Shown one piece after another: positions 15,988 to 25,623 of a DNA stretch of 54,734 nucleotides. This DNA comes from Clostridiales bacterium UBA7001 (lineage in GTDB: Bacteria; Bacillota; Clostridia; TANB77; CAG-508). Under the pieces are notes generated by a model. That model saw nothing but the letters and a program-made list of their open reading frames with translations. It did no database searches and was not told the origin of the DNA. Made by a program: the position numbers and the translations under genes. The DNA lies in NCBI GenBank assembly GCA_002449785.1, contig DJXP01000040.1, forward strand, positions 1 to 54,734, read 5' to 3'. The stretch's first letter is position 1, and each line of letters opens with the position of its first letter.

Positions 15988-17820
15988 ATGAAGAAAAAAG
16001 AAAAACCAAACAACAATAATTCTAAAGATAATGATTTTATTAAAAATTTAATAATTAGCATATTAATAGTTATTTGTTTAATAGCTGCATTTGCTATCTA
16101 TTATTTTAATGTAAATAAAGTTAAAAATGAAGAAAAAGAACTAGACTATACAGAATTTATTACATCAATTAATGAAGATTCAATTGAAAAAATAAAAATG
16201 ACAACAGGAAGTAGTACTTTAACTGTAACAATGGTTGGTGAAGGTGAAGAAAAGGATAGAGAAAAAACTGTTATTGTTCCAAGTATACAAGCATTTATGG
16301 AATGGATTCAAGAAAAAATTGATAAAGAAGGTGTAAGTATTGAATTAATTCAAGTTCCAGTAAATCCAATACTTAAAATCTCAGATACTTTATTTTCATT
16401 ATTACCTACAATACTATTAATAGTCTTAATGGTTATGATAATTAAGATGCAAGGATTTGGCGGTGATAGTGGTAAAGTTTATGGTGGTGAAGATGGAAGC
16501 AAGAAAACAGATGTAAGATTTGATGACATTGCAGGATTAGATGAAGAAAAAGCTGAGCTTGTTGAAATAGTTGATTTTCTAAAATCACCAAAATCATATT
16601 TAGATATGGGGGCAAAAATACCTAGAGGTATTTTATTATATGGAAAACCCGGAACAGGTAAAACATTGATAGCAAAAGCCATAGCTGGAGAAGCAGGTGT
16701 ACCATTTATTTCTATGAGTGGTTCTGAGTTTATTGAAATGTTTGCAGGCCTTGGTGCATCAAGAGTTAGAAGATTATTTGATAGAGCTAAAAAATTATCA
16801 CCTTGTATTGTTTTTATAGATGAAATTGATGCAATAGGTTCTAGAAGAGCTACTAATAGTGGAGCGGAAACTGAAAATAATCAAACTTTAAATCAATTAC
16901 TTGTTGAAATGGATGGATTTGAATCTAATGAAACAGTAATTGTTCTTGCTGCAACAAATAGACCAGAAATGTTAGATAAAGCGTTATTAAGACCTGGAAG
17001 ATTTGATAGACAAGTTACAATTCCAGCTCCAGATTTGAATGGAAGAGAAAGTATATTAAAACTTCATAGTAAAAATAAAAAATTTGCTCAAGATGTTGAT
17101 TTTAAAGATATAGCTGGTGACACAGCCGGATTTACTGGTGCAGAACTTGCAAATTTATTGAATGAAGCAGCAATTATTGCAACTAGAAATAAACATGAGG
17201 AAATAACAAATAATGATATAGAAAATGCTGTTAAGAAAATAACTGTTGGATTAGAAAAAACAAATAGAGTTGTTTCAGATAAGGATAAAAGGTTAACTGC
17301 TTATCATGAAGCTGGTCATGCTGTTGTTAGTAAGTTTTTACCTACTCAAACAAATGTTAAGGAAATTTCAATTATACCTAGAGGATTAGCTGGTGGATAT
17401 ACTATGTATAAAACAAATGAAGATAAATACTATGTATCTAAAACCGAACTTTTAGAAAAAATGGTAGCATTAATGGGAGGAAGAGCAGCAGAACAAGTTG
17501 CCTTAAATGAAATATCTACAGGTGCTAGTAACGATTTAGAGGTAGCTACTGGAATTGCCAAAGATATGCTTACAGTATATGGTATGGATGAAAAAATAGG
17601 TCCTCTTTCTATAAAAGTAGATGACCCTTATGAAATTCAATTATTTGGAGATAAAATAACTGATGCTGTTGGAAATGAAATACAAGTTTTAATAGATAAT
17701 GCATACAAAACAGCTCAAGAAATTTTAATTGCAAATAGAGATATTTTAGATAGAGTAGCAGAAAGATTATTAGAAAAAGAAAAGATTACAAGTGAGGAAT
17801 TTGAAGAATTTTTTAAATAA
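15988..17820 (+). CDS. ftsH: ATP-dependent zinc metalloprotease FtsH
   Basis: Membrane AAA+ protease that extracts and degrades membrane and short-lived cytosolic proteins. It has 610 residues: helix 1 at about 20-40, a small external domain, helix 2 at about 133-152, an AAA domain and an M41 protease. Walker A is GKPGTGKT near 218 (a Lys replaces the common first Pro), Walker B is CIVFIDEIDAIG, the second region of homology is ATNRPEMLDKALLRPGRFDR, zinc is bound by HEAGH at 440-444 and the third ligand is Asp516. The pore loop reads MFAGLG at 251-256, where most FtsH proteins have MFVGVG. The gene follows the DUF1189 gene by 26 bases and ends 32 bases before the next gene. Confidence 0.95.
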   Translation: MKKKEKPNNNNSKDNDFIKNLIISILIVICLIAAFAIYYFNVNKVKNEEKELDYTEFITSINEDSIEKIKMTTGSSTLTVTMVGEGEEKDREKTVIVPSIQAFMEWIQEKIDKEGVSIELIQVPVNPILKISDTLFSLLPTILLIVLMVMIIKMQGFGGDSGKVYGGEDGSKKTDVRFDDIAGLDEEKAELVEIVDFLKSPKSYLDMGAKIPRGILLYGKPGTGKTLIAKAIAGEAGVPFISMSGSEFIEMFAGLGASRVRRLFDRAKKLSPCIVFIDEIDAIGSRRATNSGAETENNQTLNQLLVEMDGFESNETVIVLAATNRPEMLDKALLRPGRFDRQVTIPAPDLNGRESILKLHSKNKKFAQDVDFKDIAGDTAGFTGAELANLLNEAAIIATRNKHEEITNNDIENAVKKITVGLEKTNRVVSDKDKRLTAYHEAGHAVVSKFLPTQTNVKEISIIPRGLAGGYTMYKTNEDKYYVSKTELLEKMVALMGGRAAEQVALNEISTGASNDLEVATGIAKDMLTVYGMDEKIGPLSIKVDDPYEIQLFGDKITDAVGNEIQVLIDNAYKTAQEILIANRDILDRVAERLLEKEKITSEEFEEFFK

Positions 17821-17852
17821 AATTCTTCCTTATACAAAAAGGGGATTTATTA

Positions 17853-19820
17853 ATGGAAATGACTAAAGTAGCAAGAATCAGGTCATGTTTTAATACTGTT
17901 GGTAATTTTTTATATAAATATAGGTATTTAATAGGAATAATTTTTATAGTAATTAGTGTAAGCCTTGAGCTAAATGGTTCATCAATTGGATGTTGGAACA
18001 CATATATGACTCCAGATAATGAAGATACAGGAATTATTTGGGGAGAGTCGAGAGGAATTAGGAGTGATGAATGGGCAGTAAGCACTCCATTCATATTTTC
18101 TCAAATAATTACTGGATTTAATTGGTTTACTGGTGTTCTAAGAGGTGGAAATACCGAAGCATTTACTATATATGGTCTTCCAATAATGAAAATTGTACAA
18201 ATTTATAGACCTTTTCAACTAGGATATTTATTCTTAGGGGCCTCTAAAGGGCTTTCACTTTTTTGGAGTGGAAGATTTATATTGTTATTCTTAATTACTT
18301 TTGATTTTAACATGATAATTACTAAGAAAAATAGGATTTTATCATTTATTGGAGCAATTTTAGTCACTTTATCTTCACAAGTTCAATGGTGGTTTGCTAC
18401 TAATGGAATGGCAGAATTATTTATTTTTGGACAGTTAGCTTTAATATCTTTATATAATTACATAAACACAGAAAAATTTTTTATAAAAATTATATGTTTG
18501 GGAGGAATGAGTTTTTCCGCAGGTGTATACATATTAGTGCTATATCCAGGCTATCAAATTCCATTATTTTTTGTATTTTTGGCTTTGGCAGTATGGTTAA
18601 TTATTGATAATTATAAGAATATAAAAATAAAAAAAATAGATGTTTTGTTTATAATAATTGTATTAATATGTTTTAGTTTATCAATTGCATATATTATTTA
18701 TGCAGCCAGAGATACAATTAAAATTTTATTAAATACAGCTTATCCAGGTGCTAGAATCGAAACTGGTGGAGGAGCATTTAGAAAATATATAAGTTATATT
18801 CAGAATATATTTTTTACATTTAATACAAGTAACTTAATTGGGGATAATGTTTGTGAAGAAGCAATGATGTTTGGACTTTTTCCAATAGGCATTATTATTA
18901 CTATAATAAATTATATACATACAAAGAAAATTGATTTGCTTACAACTATTTTATTAATACCTTATGTTATAATAGGAACTTTCTGTTTTATAGGTTTCCC
19001 TCAAATAATTGCTAAAGTATTATTACTAAGTTATTCTACTGCAAGTCGAGCATTAATTGGACTTGGATATATTGATATACTACTTTTAATTATTTCACTT
19101 TCAAAGATGGAAAATCAAGAGAAAAAATTAGTTTCAATTATTATAGCTTCTGTTACAAGTTTTTTATTAGTTTTAATTGTAAAAATAATGAATAATGAAT
19201 ATCTATCAATAAAAATGACATTTATACTAATAGCAATATGTATTCCATTATTTTATTTTGCTTTAAGATTTAAATCTAAGTTTGGTAAAACTTTCTTTAC
19301 AGTAATGGTAACAGTTTTAATGGTAATTACTGGTATAACTGTAAATCCATTAAGACAAGGAATTGATTTGATAACTAATAGTAAACTAATAGAAAAATTA
19401 CAAATTATTAATAATAATGAGAGTGGTACTTGGATGGTTGTTGGTGTTGATTTTGAATTAATGCCAAACTATTTAGCAATGGCTGGAGTTCCTACTTTGA
19501 ATTGTACAAATGCATATCCAAATGTTAAGCTTTGGCAATCTTTAGATAAAGATTCTAAATATGATTATATATATAATCGATATGCACATATAAAAATGAA
19601 TTTAGTTAAATCAGAAAATGACTATGATGATAAATTTAAACTTGTGTCAGATCCTGATGTAATAGAAGTATTTGTTACTGTAGATGAATTAAAATTATTA
19701 AATGTGAAATATATTTTTGTTCCAAAAAATTTAGAAGATTATAGTAATGAAAATGTAAACTTTGAAATTGTTGATATATATGAACCATATTGTATTTATA
19801 AAGTTAATTACAATAATTAA
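17853..19820 (+). CDS. Large polytopic membrane protein, putative GT-C/YfhO-like
   Basis: Protein of 655 residues with about 12-13 membrane helices. A first external loop of roughly 95 residues carries the motif RGIRSDEWAVSTP and ends before helices containing LSSQVQWWF. A C-terminal external domain starts at about 510 and lacks membrane helices. A DE-type acidic motif in the first loop plus a helix bundle is the plan of GT-C glycosyltransferases such as YfhO-like proteins, which use polyprenyl-phosphate sugars. I infer this from topology and do not recognise a named family. A shorter, decayed paralogue lies at 42846-44280. AAGGGG precedes ATG 17853. It heads the acyl-carrier gene block, 24 bases before the MaoC gene. 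Confidence 0.72.
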   Translation: MEMTKVARIRSCFNTVGNFLYKYRYLIGIIFIVISVSLELNGSSIGCWNTYMTPDNEDTGIIWGESRGIRSDEWAVSTPFIFSQIITGFNWFTGVLRGGNTEAFTIYGLPIMKIVQIYRPFQLGYLFLGASKGLSLFWSGRFILLFLITFDFNMIITKKNRILSFIGAILVTLSSQVQWWFATNGMAELFIFGQLALISLYNYINTEKFFIKIICLGGMSFSAGVYILVLYPGYQIPLFFVFLALAVWLIIDNYKNIKIKKIDVLFIIIVLICFSLSIAYIIYAARDTIKILLNTAYPGARIETGGGAFRKYISYIQNIFFTFNTSNLIGDNVCEEAMMFGLFPIGIIITIINYIHTKKIDLLTTILLIPYVIIGTFCFIGFPQIIAKVLLLSYSTASRALIGLGYIDILLLIISLSKMENQEKKLVSIIIASVTSFLLVLIVKIMNNEYLSIKMTFILIAICIPLFYFALRFKSKFGKTFFTVMVTVLMVITGITVNPLRQGIDLITNSKLIEKLQIINNNESGTWMVVGVDFELMPNYLAMAGVPTLNCTNAYPNVKLWQSLDKDSKYDYIYNRYAHIKMNLVKSENDYDDKFKLVSDPDVIEVFVTVDELKLLNVKYIFVPKNLEDYSNENVNFEIVDIYEPYCIYKVNYNN

Positions 19821-19843
19821 TAATTTAGTTAGGAAAAGATAAA

Positions 19844-20260
19844 ATGAATGAGTATAAATTTGAAGATATTAAATTAAATATGACAGAAGAGTTTACAGTA
19901 GAAATAACAAAAAAAATGCAAGAAGATTTTAAAGCAAATATAGGGGATATTAATCCTATTCATAGTGATAAAGAATTTGCAGAGAAAAAAGGTTTTAATG
20001 ATATACTTGTATTTGGTATGCTTACAGCATCATTTTATTCTAAATTAGTAGGCGTATATTTGCCAGGAAGAAATGCACTTTTTCAAGAATGTAAAGATTT
20101 AATGTTTCATAGTCCGGTTTTTATTGGAGACATATTGAATATAAAAGGTGAAGTAATTTCGATTGATGATAGATTTAAAAGAATCACAATAAAAGCTGTT
20201 ATAAGAAATCAACATAATAAAAAAGTATGTTCAGCTAAATTAATTGTTGGAGTTATATAG
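19844..20260 (+). CDS. MaoC-like hotdog-fold dehydratase/hydratase
   Basis: Small hotdog-fold protein (138 residues) of the (R)-specific enoyl-CoA/enoyl-ACP hydratase type, interconverting 3-hydroxyacyl and 2-enoyl thioesters. The catalytic signature is present as GDINPIHSDKEFAEKKGF (Asp and His of the hydratase motif), followed by LVFGMLTASFYSKLVG, the usual MaoC helix. The single-domain length is normal. AGGAAAA lies before ATG 19844. It stands between the large membrane protein and an SDR and near an ACP, so it probably acts on a carrier-bound acyl chain. The direction of the reaction and the chain length are unknown. Confidence 0.88.
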   Translation: MNEYKFEDIKLNMTEEFTVEITKKMQEDFKANIGDINPIHSDKEFAEKKGFNDILVFGMLTASFYSKLVGVYLPGRNALFQECKDLMFHSPVFIGDILNIKGEVISIDDRFKRITIKAVIRNQHNKKVCSAKLIVGVI

Positions 20261-20283
20261 TTTTACTAGAAAGGTTAAAATAT

Positions 20284-21015
20284 ATGGAAAAAAAATATTT
20301 TATTATTGGTGCAAATTCAGATATTGCAATTGAATATATAAAAAAACTAAATGAGAAATGTACTGTAATTGCTTTGTTTTATGGAGATAAAACTAAACTT
20401 GAAAATATAAGTAATTTACTTAAAAATGTAACATTTGATTTTGTGGAGTGCAATTTATTAGATATGAATCAAGTGCAAAATGTAGTAGAATATATAAAAA
20501 ATAAATATATTGCTCCAACACATATTTTACATATGGCAGCTAGGAAATTTGAATATGTTAAATTTTCTAAATTTAATTGGGAAGATGTGACACAGGATTT
20601 AGAAATTCAAGTACATAGTTTTGCTGAATTTATGAAAGCATTTTTACCTGAAATGGCAAAAAACAAATATGGAAAAGTAGTTGTAATGCTTAGTAGTGTT
20701 ACAAAGGGGTTACCACCTAAGTACTTATCAGAGTATACGATATGCAAGTATGCACTTATGGGACTTATTAATAGTTTAGTTGCAGAATATAGAGAGAAAG
20801 GAATAAATATTAATTCCATTTCTCCTACAATGGTTGAAACAAGTTTTTTAGATAAAATTGATAATAGAATTATTGAAATGAATGCAATGAGTTCTGGAAT
20901 GAAAAGAAATGTAAAAGCTGAAGAAGTGGCTTGTGCAATTGAATACCTAATGAATGATAATTCAGAATATATTAATGGTTTAAATCTAGGAATGACTGGT
21001 GGAGATATTATATAA
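20284..21015 (+). CDS. Short-chain dehydrogenase/reductase (FabG-like)
   Basis: SDR of 243 residues. The nucleotide-binding turn is GANSDIA near residue 8 (instead of GxxxGIG), followed by LHMAA for the NNAG position, SS within VVMLSSVTKG, the YTICK catalytic Tyr-Lys pair and the C-terminal GMTGGDI. The shape is that of 3-oxoacyl-ACP reductases, but the first motif is atypical (Ile-Ala replaces the last Gly), so cofactor binding may differ. Next to MaoC and an ACP, the likely substrate is a 3-oxo or 3-hydroxyacyl thioester. AAAGG lies before ATG 20284. The gene is tightly packed with its neighbours (23 and 21 bases). Confidence 0.88.
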   Translation: MEKKYFIIGANSDIAIEYIKKLNEKCTVIALFYGDKTKLENISNLLKNVTFDFVECNLLDMNQVQNVVEYIKNKYIAPTHILHMAARKFEYVKFSKFNWEDVTQDLEIQVHSFAEFMKAFLPEMAKNKYGKVVVMLSSVTKGLPPKYLSEYTICKYALMGLINSLVAEYREKGININSISPTMVETSFLDKIDNRIIEMNAMSSGMKRNVKAEEVACAIEYLMNDNSEYINGLNLGMTGGDII

Positions 21016-21036
21016 TAAAAGTTAGGAAGAAAAAAA

Positions 21037-22008
21037 ATGAACAAAGGATTTTTTAAATTTATATTTAGTTTAATAATGGTATTAATTATAATATGGATAA
21101 TTTTTGCTGTAATAGTTAAGTGTTTTCCAATGTATATTTTAGATGAAGAATATGCTACTTATAAGCAGACAAAAGATTATGTTAATAATACTAATGAGTA
21201 TAATAAAGTTTTAATATTTGGAGATTCAGTTGCAAAAGCAGCTATATCTCCAACGCTTATTTCAAATTCTATGTATAATTTGGCAATGGCTGGAGGAACA
21301 CCTATTGAACAATATTATATTATGAAGGATTATTTACAAAATCATGATGCACCTCAGACAATTGTTATGATGTATTTTATGGGAGGTTATACTACATTAG
21401 ATACATTTTTCTGGAATAGAACAATATATTTTGATACATTAAGTACTAATCAATTTAACGAAATAATGGATACTGGACTTTTCCCAAATACACTTTCAGC
21501 TAGAATTAATTTTTTTCAATATAAAACTGCAATGCCACATAAATATTATGCAGCTGTAAAAAATGGACTTTTTCAAAACCGAAAGGAGTTTAATGAAAGA
21601 GTATATAATGATACTGTAGAAACAAAAGGACAGCATTATTTTGGCTTAGAATTAGAATTTGCACCAAATAATGTATCTATAAATAATCAAGAAGAGTTTA
21701 AACCATTAGATGTAATTGATTATTATTTGAATAAATGTATTGAATTATGTATAGAAAATAATATTCAAGTAATTATTGAACAACATCCAATAAATATATC
21801 AACATATAATAATATGAAAGAAAAATTTATGGAAGATTATCTTGACTATATGGCAAGATTGCAAACTAAATATCCTGCTGTTATAGTAAATAAAGAGTTT
21901 GTTATAAAGCCTGATGATTGGTTTGGAGATTTCTCACACTTAAATCCTAATGGAACTAGCAATTATACTCGTGAACTTAATGAAAAATACTTTCAATACT
22001 TTAACTAG
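21037..22008 (+). CDS. Membrane-anchored SGNH-fold protein (DltD/AlgX-like)
   Basis: Protein of 323 residues with one N-terminal helix (about 6-30); the rest should lie outside the membrane. The SGNH catalytic blocks are visible: FGDSVAKAA near residue 68 (nucleophile Ser), an AMAGGTP block, and at the end DFSHLNPNG with the Asp-x-x-His pair. Such proteins either hydrolyse esters or, as with DltD and AlgX/AlgJ, take part in O-acyl transfer onto envelope polymers together with an MBOAT protein. An MBOAT gene follows two genes downstream, favouring the transfer role. AGGAAG precedes ATG 21037. Confidence 0.82.
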   Translation: MNKGFFKFIFSLIMVLIIIWIIFAVIVKCFPMYILDEEYATYKQTKDYVNNTNEYNKVLIFGDSVAKAAISPTLISNSMYNLAMAGGTPIEQYYIMKDYLQNHDAPQTIVMMYFMGGYTTLDTFFWNRTIYFDTLSTNQFNEIMDTGLFPNTLSARINFFQYKTAMPHKYYAAVKNGLFQNRKEFNERVYNDTVETKGQHYFGLELEFAPNNVSINNQEEFKPLDVIDYYLNKCIELCIENNIQVIIEQHPINISTYNNMKEKFMEDYLDYMARLQTKYPAVIVNKEFVIKPDDWFGDFSHLNPNGTSNYTRELNEKYFQYFN

Positions 22009-22061
22009 TTTTAGTATTTAGGAGGTATTTATTATTTAAGAGCAAATATTTGGAGGCATTT

Positions 22062-23804
22062 ATGGAAAAAAATAGTTTTGTACAATTAAAGAAAAACTCT
22101 AAAAAAAATATGGATGATTTTGCTAAATATAAAATCGCTGTATTAGGAAATTGTTCTACACAACATTTATCAACAGCATTAAAAGGTTATGGATATAAAG
22201 AAAATTATAATTTTGAATTATTTGATGCTGATTATAATCAAATTGATGGCGAAATTTTTGATGATAACTCAAATCTATATAAGTTTAAGCCTAATTATAT
22301 TGTGATTTATATTTGTGCAGAAAAATTATACGAAGATTTTGTTAAAACGGATATATCATTAAGAGATAAATTTGCAGATAATATTATTAATAAAATTAAT
22401 AATTACTGGCAAATAATAAATAGTAGATTAGATACTAATATTTTACAATTTAATTTTATTGAGATGGATGATAAAGTTTTTGGTAATTTTTCAAATAAAC
22501 TACCTAATTCATACATATATCAAATAAGAAAACTTAATTATTTACTTATGGAATTATCAAGTAAAGTAAAAAATGCATTTATTATAGATTTAAATAATAT
22601 ACAAAATACCTATGGAAGAAATGAGTTTTATGATAGTAAATTATACTATATTGCTAAAATGCCTATTTCTACTAATATGTTGCCAGAAGTTGCTAAACAA
22701 GTTGTTGATATTATAAAATCATTAAATGGAAGATTTAAAAAATGTGTAATTCTTGATTTAGATAATACTTTATGGGGTGGTGTAATAGGTGATGATGGAA
22801 TAAAATCTATTCAAATAGGAGAGCTAGGTTTAGGTCACGCATTTTCTGATTTTCAGGTTTGGCTTAAAGAACTAAAAAATAGAGGAATAATACTTGCAGT
22901 TTGCAGTAAAAACAATGAAGATATTGCAAAAGAACCTTTTGAAAATCATCCGGAAATGGTTTTAAGATTAGATGATATTTCTATGTTTGTAGCAAATTGG
23001 GAAGATAAAGCAAGTAATATTAAACATATTCAAGAAACTATAAATATTGGAATGGATAGTATTGTTTTTATTGATGATAACCCATTTGAAAGAAATCTAG
23101 TTAGGAGTATAATTCCAGATATAACTGTCCCAGAGCTTCCTGAAGATCCTGCTGAATATTTGACATATTTAAAATCATTAAATCTTTTTGAGACTACATC
23201 ATATTCAGAAAATGATAAAGATAGAACCAAGCAGTATCAGGCTGAAGTTGGAAGAGAATCAATGAAAAATAGTTTTAATGATTTTAATGATTATCTAAAA
23301 AGTTTAGATATGGTAGCTACAGTACATAAATTTAGTGAATTTGAAATTCCAAGATTATCTCAATTAACACAAAGATCTAATCAATTTAATTTAAGAACTA
23401 TAAGATATACAGAAGCAGAAATTGAAGCAATTTCAAATGACAATAATTATATTACTTTAAGTTTTTCTTTAAAAGATAAATTTGGTGATTATGGTTTAAT
23501 TAGTTTAGTTATAATGAAAAAAATTGATGCAAATAGTTTATTTATTGATTCATGGCTTATGAGTTGTAGAGTATTAAAAAGAGGAATGGAAGAATTTATT
23601 ATAAATAGTGTTGTTGAAAAAGCTAAAGAGAATGGATTTAGTAAAGTTATAGGAGAGTATATAAAAACACCTAAAAACTCAATGGTTGAACATATGTATA
23701 GTAAACTTGGTTTTAAGGATGTAGGTGATGGAAAATTTGAAGCTATAATAGATGATTTTAAATATAATAAAACAAATATAAAAGGAGATATAGAAAATGA
23801 ATAG
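22062..23804 (+). CDS. FkbH-type HAD-IIIC enzyme with C-terminal GNAT-like domain
   Basis: FkbH proteins take 1,3-bisphosphoglycerate, remove phosphate and load a D-glyceryl group on the phosphopantetheine arm of an acyl carrier protein. The protein has 580 residues. The N-terminal domain contains IAVLGNCSTQHL (typical of FkbH N-domains). HAD motif I is ILDLDNTLWGG with Asp232 and Asp234, then VCSKNNE, and FIDDNPFERNLV is the distal acidic motif. The C-terminal acyltransferase-like region includes LTQRSNQFNLRT and MSCRVLKRGMEEFI. I start at ATG 22062, since GGAGG 22052-22056 serves it; the in-frame TTG 22050 has none. It overlaps the ACP gene by 8 bases, a strong sign that the two products work together. 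The true acyl substrate is inferred from the family. Confidence 0.9.
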   Translation: MEKNSFVQLKKNSKKNMDDFAKYKIAVLGNCSTQHLSTALKGYGYKENYNFELFDADYNQIDGEIFDDNSNLYKFKPNYIVIYICAEKLYEDFVKTDISLRDKFADNIINKINNYWQIINSRLDTNILQFNFIEMDDKVFGNFSNKLPNSYIYQIRKLNYLLMELSSKVKNAFIIDLNNIQNTYGRNEFYDSKLYYIAKMPISTNMLPEVAKQVVDIIKSLNGRFKKCVILDLDNTLWGGVIGDDGIKSIQIGELGLGHAFSDFQVWLKELKNRGIILAVCSKNNEDIAKEPFENHPEMVLRLDDISMFVANWEDKASNIKHIQETINIGMDSIVFIDDNPFERNLVRSIIPDITVPELPEDPAEYLTYLKSLNLFETTSYSENDKDRTKQYQAEVGRESMKNSFNDFNDYLKSLDMVATVHKFSEFEIPRLSQLTQRSNQFNLRTIRYTEAEIEAISNDNNYITLSFSLKDKFGDYGLISLVIMKKIDANSLFIDSWLMSCRVLKRGMEEFIINSVVEKAKENGFSKVIGEYIKTPKNSMVEHMYSKLGFKDVGDGKFEAIIDDFKYNKTNIKGDIENE

Positions 23805-24036
23805 AGAAGAAGTTTTTAAAAAAATTAATGATATTTTTATAGATGTTTTTGATGATACATCTATAGTAGTAGGTGAAGAAACATCTGCTAAAGATATTGA
23901 AGATTGGGATTCTTTAACACATATTACTTTAATTTCTGCAGTAGAGGAAGAGTTTGGAATAAAATTTGCAATGAAAGATGTTTTAGGTATGAAAAACGTT
24001 GGAGAAATGGTTAATATTATAATGGAGGATATGTAA
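23797..24036 (+). CDS. Acyl carrier protein
   Basis: Stand-alone carrier of 79 residues. The 4'-phosphopantetheine attachment site is Ser39 in IEDWDSLTHITL, and the four-helix ACP pattern continues with VEEEFGIKF. The WDSL context is typical of carrier proteins working with FkbH or ligases rather than of fatty acid AcpP (usually LGADSLD). It overlaps the FkbH gene by 8 bases and the MBOAT gene by one base (stop and ATG share an A at 24036), so the three are translationally coupled. It probably carries the group made by the FkbH enzyme to the membrane acyltransferase. Confidence 0.94.
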   Translation: MNREEVFKKINDIFIDVFDDTSIVVGEETSAKDIEDWDSLTHITLISAVEEEFGIKFAMKDVLGMKNVGEMVNIIMEDM

Positions 24037-25604
24037 TGACCTTTACTAGTATAAATTTTTTAATATTTTTTTGTATTGTATTTTTAGTTTACTATATTGT
24101 TCCTAAAAAAATTCAATGGATAGTTTTACTAATTGCTAGCGTTTATTTCTATATATTTGCATCAATTCAATACATTTTTTATGTTTTATTTGTATCACTT
24201 GTTACATATTTTGGTGCAATTTTTACTACAAATTTAGATAATAATTATCAAGAAAAAATTGAACAATATGATAGTATAACTAGAGATGAAAAAAAAGTTA
24301 TTAAAAAATCTCTTCAAAGAAAGAAAAAATTAGTAATAATAATTACAGTTATATTAACATTATCATTACTAATAATAATGAAATATACAAACTTTATAAT
24401 AGAAAATATAGCTGCATTTCATAGTTTATTAAAATTAGAATATAATAAACCATCTTTAAATTTTATTCTTCCAATTGGAATTTCATTTTATACTTTTATG
24501 AGTATAGGGTATGTTATTGATGTTTATCGAGGAGAATATAAAGCAGAGAAGAATTTTTTTAAATACTTTTTATTTATTTCTTATTTCCCTCATGTTATGC
24601 AAGGACCAATTGATAAGTATAAGGATTTATCAGAAGAATTTTCTAAACCTAAAAAATTTAATTATGAAGAAAGCGTTGAAGGTTTAAGTAGAGTAATTGT
24701 TGGATTAATAAAGAAAATGGTTGTTGCTGATAAAATAGCACCTATTTGTAGAATGGTTATACAATATCCAAATGATTATTATGGAATAAACATTTTATTT
24801 TTTATTGTTTTATATGCTATTGAACTTTATGCTGATTTTTCAGGATATATGGATATAGCAATAGGAACTTCTAAGATACTTGGAATTAAGATTGCAGAAA
24901 ACTTTGATAGTCCATATTTTTCAAAATCAATTGCTGAATATTGGAGAAGATGGCATATTTCTTTAGGTGCTTGGTTTAGAGATTATGTTTATTATCCAAT
25001 ATTAAGAAGTAAAAAGGCTGATGGAATTAGAAAATATTTTAAAGAAGAAAACAATAAATACTTGTCTAATACAATCCCGACTGTTTTTGCTTTAGCAATT
25101 CTTTGGATTTTAATTGGTTTTTGGCATGGTGCTACATGGGCATTTGTAATTTATGGCATGTATCATGGATTTATTTTGATAATTTCAACAATGCTTTCTC
25201 CGGTATATAATAAGTTTTATAAAAAATATCCAAAACTTATTAAGAGCAAAATATATGGTGCTTTTCAGGTATTAAGAACATTTTTGTTAGTTTTAATAGG
25301 ATATTTCTTTTTCAGCGCTGGTGGCTTAAAAACAGCTATTTTATTATTAACAAATATGTTTAAATTAAATAATGAATCTGTAAGTTTAAGAGCAGTAACA
25401 TCTTCAGATTTTAAAATAAGTGTTTTAATTGGTATAATTATTCTAACTATTTTAGATATATTGAATTTAAAAAAAGTTAATATATATAAAGCTTTAAGAC
25501 AAACACCATTTTTAATTAGATGGTTAATATATGCAGTTGGAATATTTTTAGTTACAATGTTATCTTCAGGAGAAGCACAAGAGTTTTTATATTTTCAATT
25601 TTAA
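24036..25604 (+). CDS. MBOAT family membrane O-acyltransferase (DltB/AlgI-like)
   Basis: Polytopic membrane acyltransferase of 522 residues, about 11 helices. Family marks: PIGISFYTFMSIGYVIDVYRG, FFPHVMQGP-type segment (SYFPHVMQGPI near 186), SIAEYWRRWHISLGAWFRDY and the catalytic His in WHGATWAFVIYG, ending YFQF as in DltB. DltB-type proteins receive an acyl group from a carrier protein inside the cell and pass it across the membrane to a wall polymer. The ACP gene directly upstream and SGNH genes on either side repeat the DltB-DltC-DltD set, with an FkbH enzyme in place of the DltA ligase. GGAGG at 24023-24027 provides the ribosome site. Confidence 0.94.
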   Translation: MTFTSINFLIFFCIVFLVYYIVPKKIQWIVLLIASVYFYIFASIQYIFYVLFVSLVTYFGAIFTTNLDNNYQEKIEQYDSITRDEKKVIKKSLQRKKKLVIIITVILTLSLLIIMKYTNFIIENIAAFHSLLKLEYNKPSLNFILPIGISFYTFMSIGYVIDVYRGEYKAEKNFFKYFLFISYFPHVMQGPIDKYKDLSEEFSKPKKFNYEESVEGLSRVIVGLIKKMVVADKIAPICRMVIQYPNDYYGINILFFIVLYAIELYADFSGYMDIAIGTSKILGIKIAENFDSPYFSKSIAEYWRRWHISLGAWFRDYVYYPILRSKKADGIRKYFKEENNKYLSNTIPTVFALAILWILIGFWHGATWAFVIYGMYHGFILIISTMLSPVYNKFYKKYPKLIKSKIYGAFQVLRTFLLVLIGYFFFSAGGLKTAILLLTNMFKLNNESVSLRAVTSSDFKISVLIGIIILTILDILNLKKVNIYKALRQTPFLIRWLIYAVGIFLVTMLSSGEAQEFLYFQF

Positions 25605-25623
25605 AGATATAAGAGGTTAACTA

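Noticed and set aside
22021..22050. Second strong ribosome-site-like GGAGG at 22021 upstream of the FkbH gene
   Set aside because: No start codon at working distance and no open frame of any length; probably a remnant or chance.
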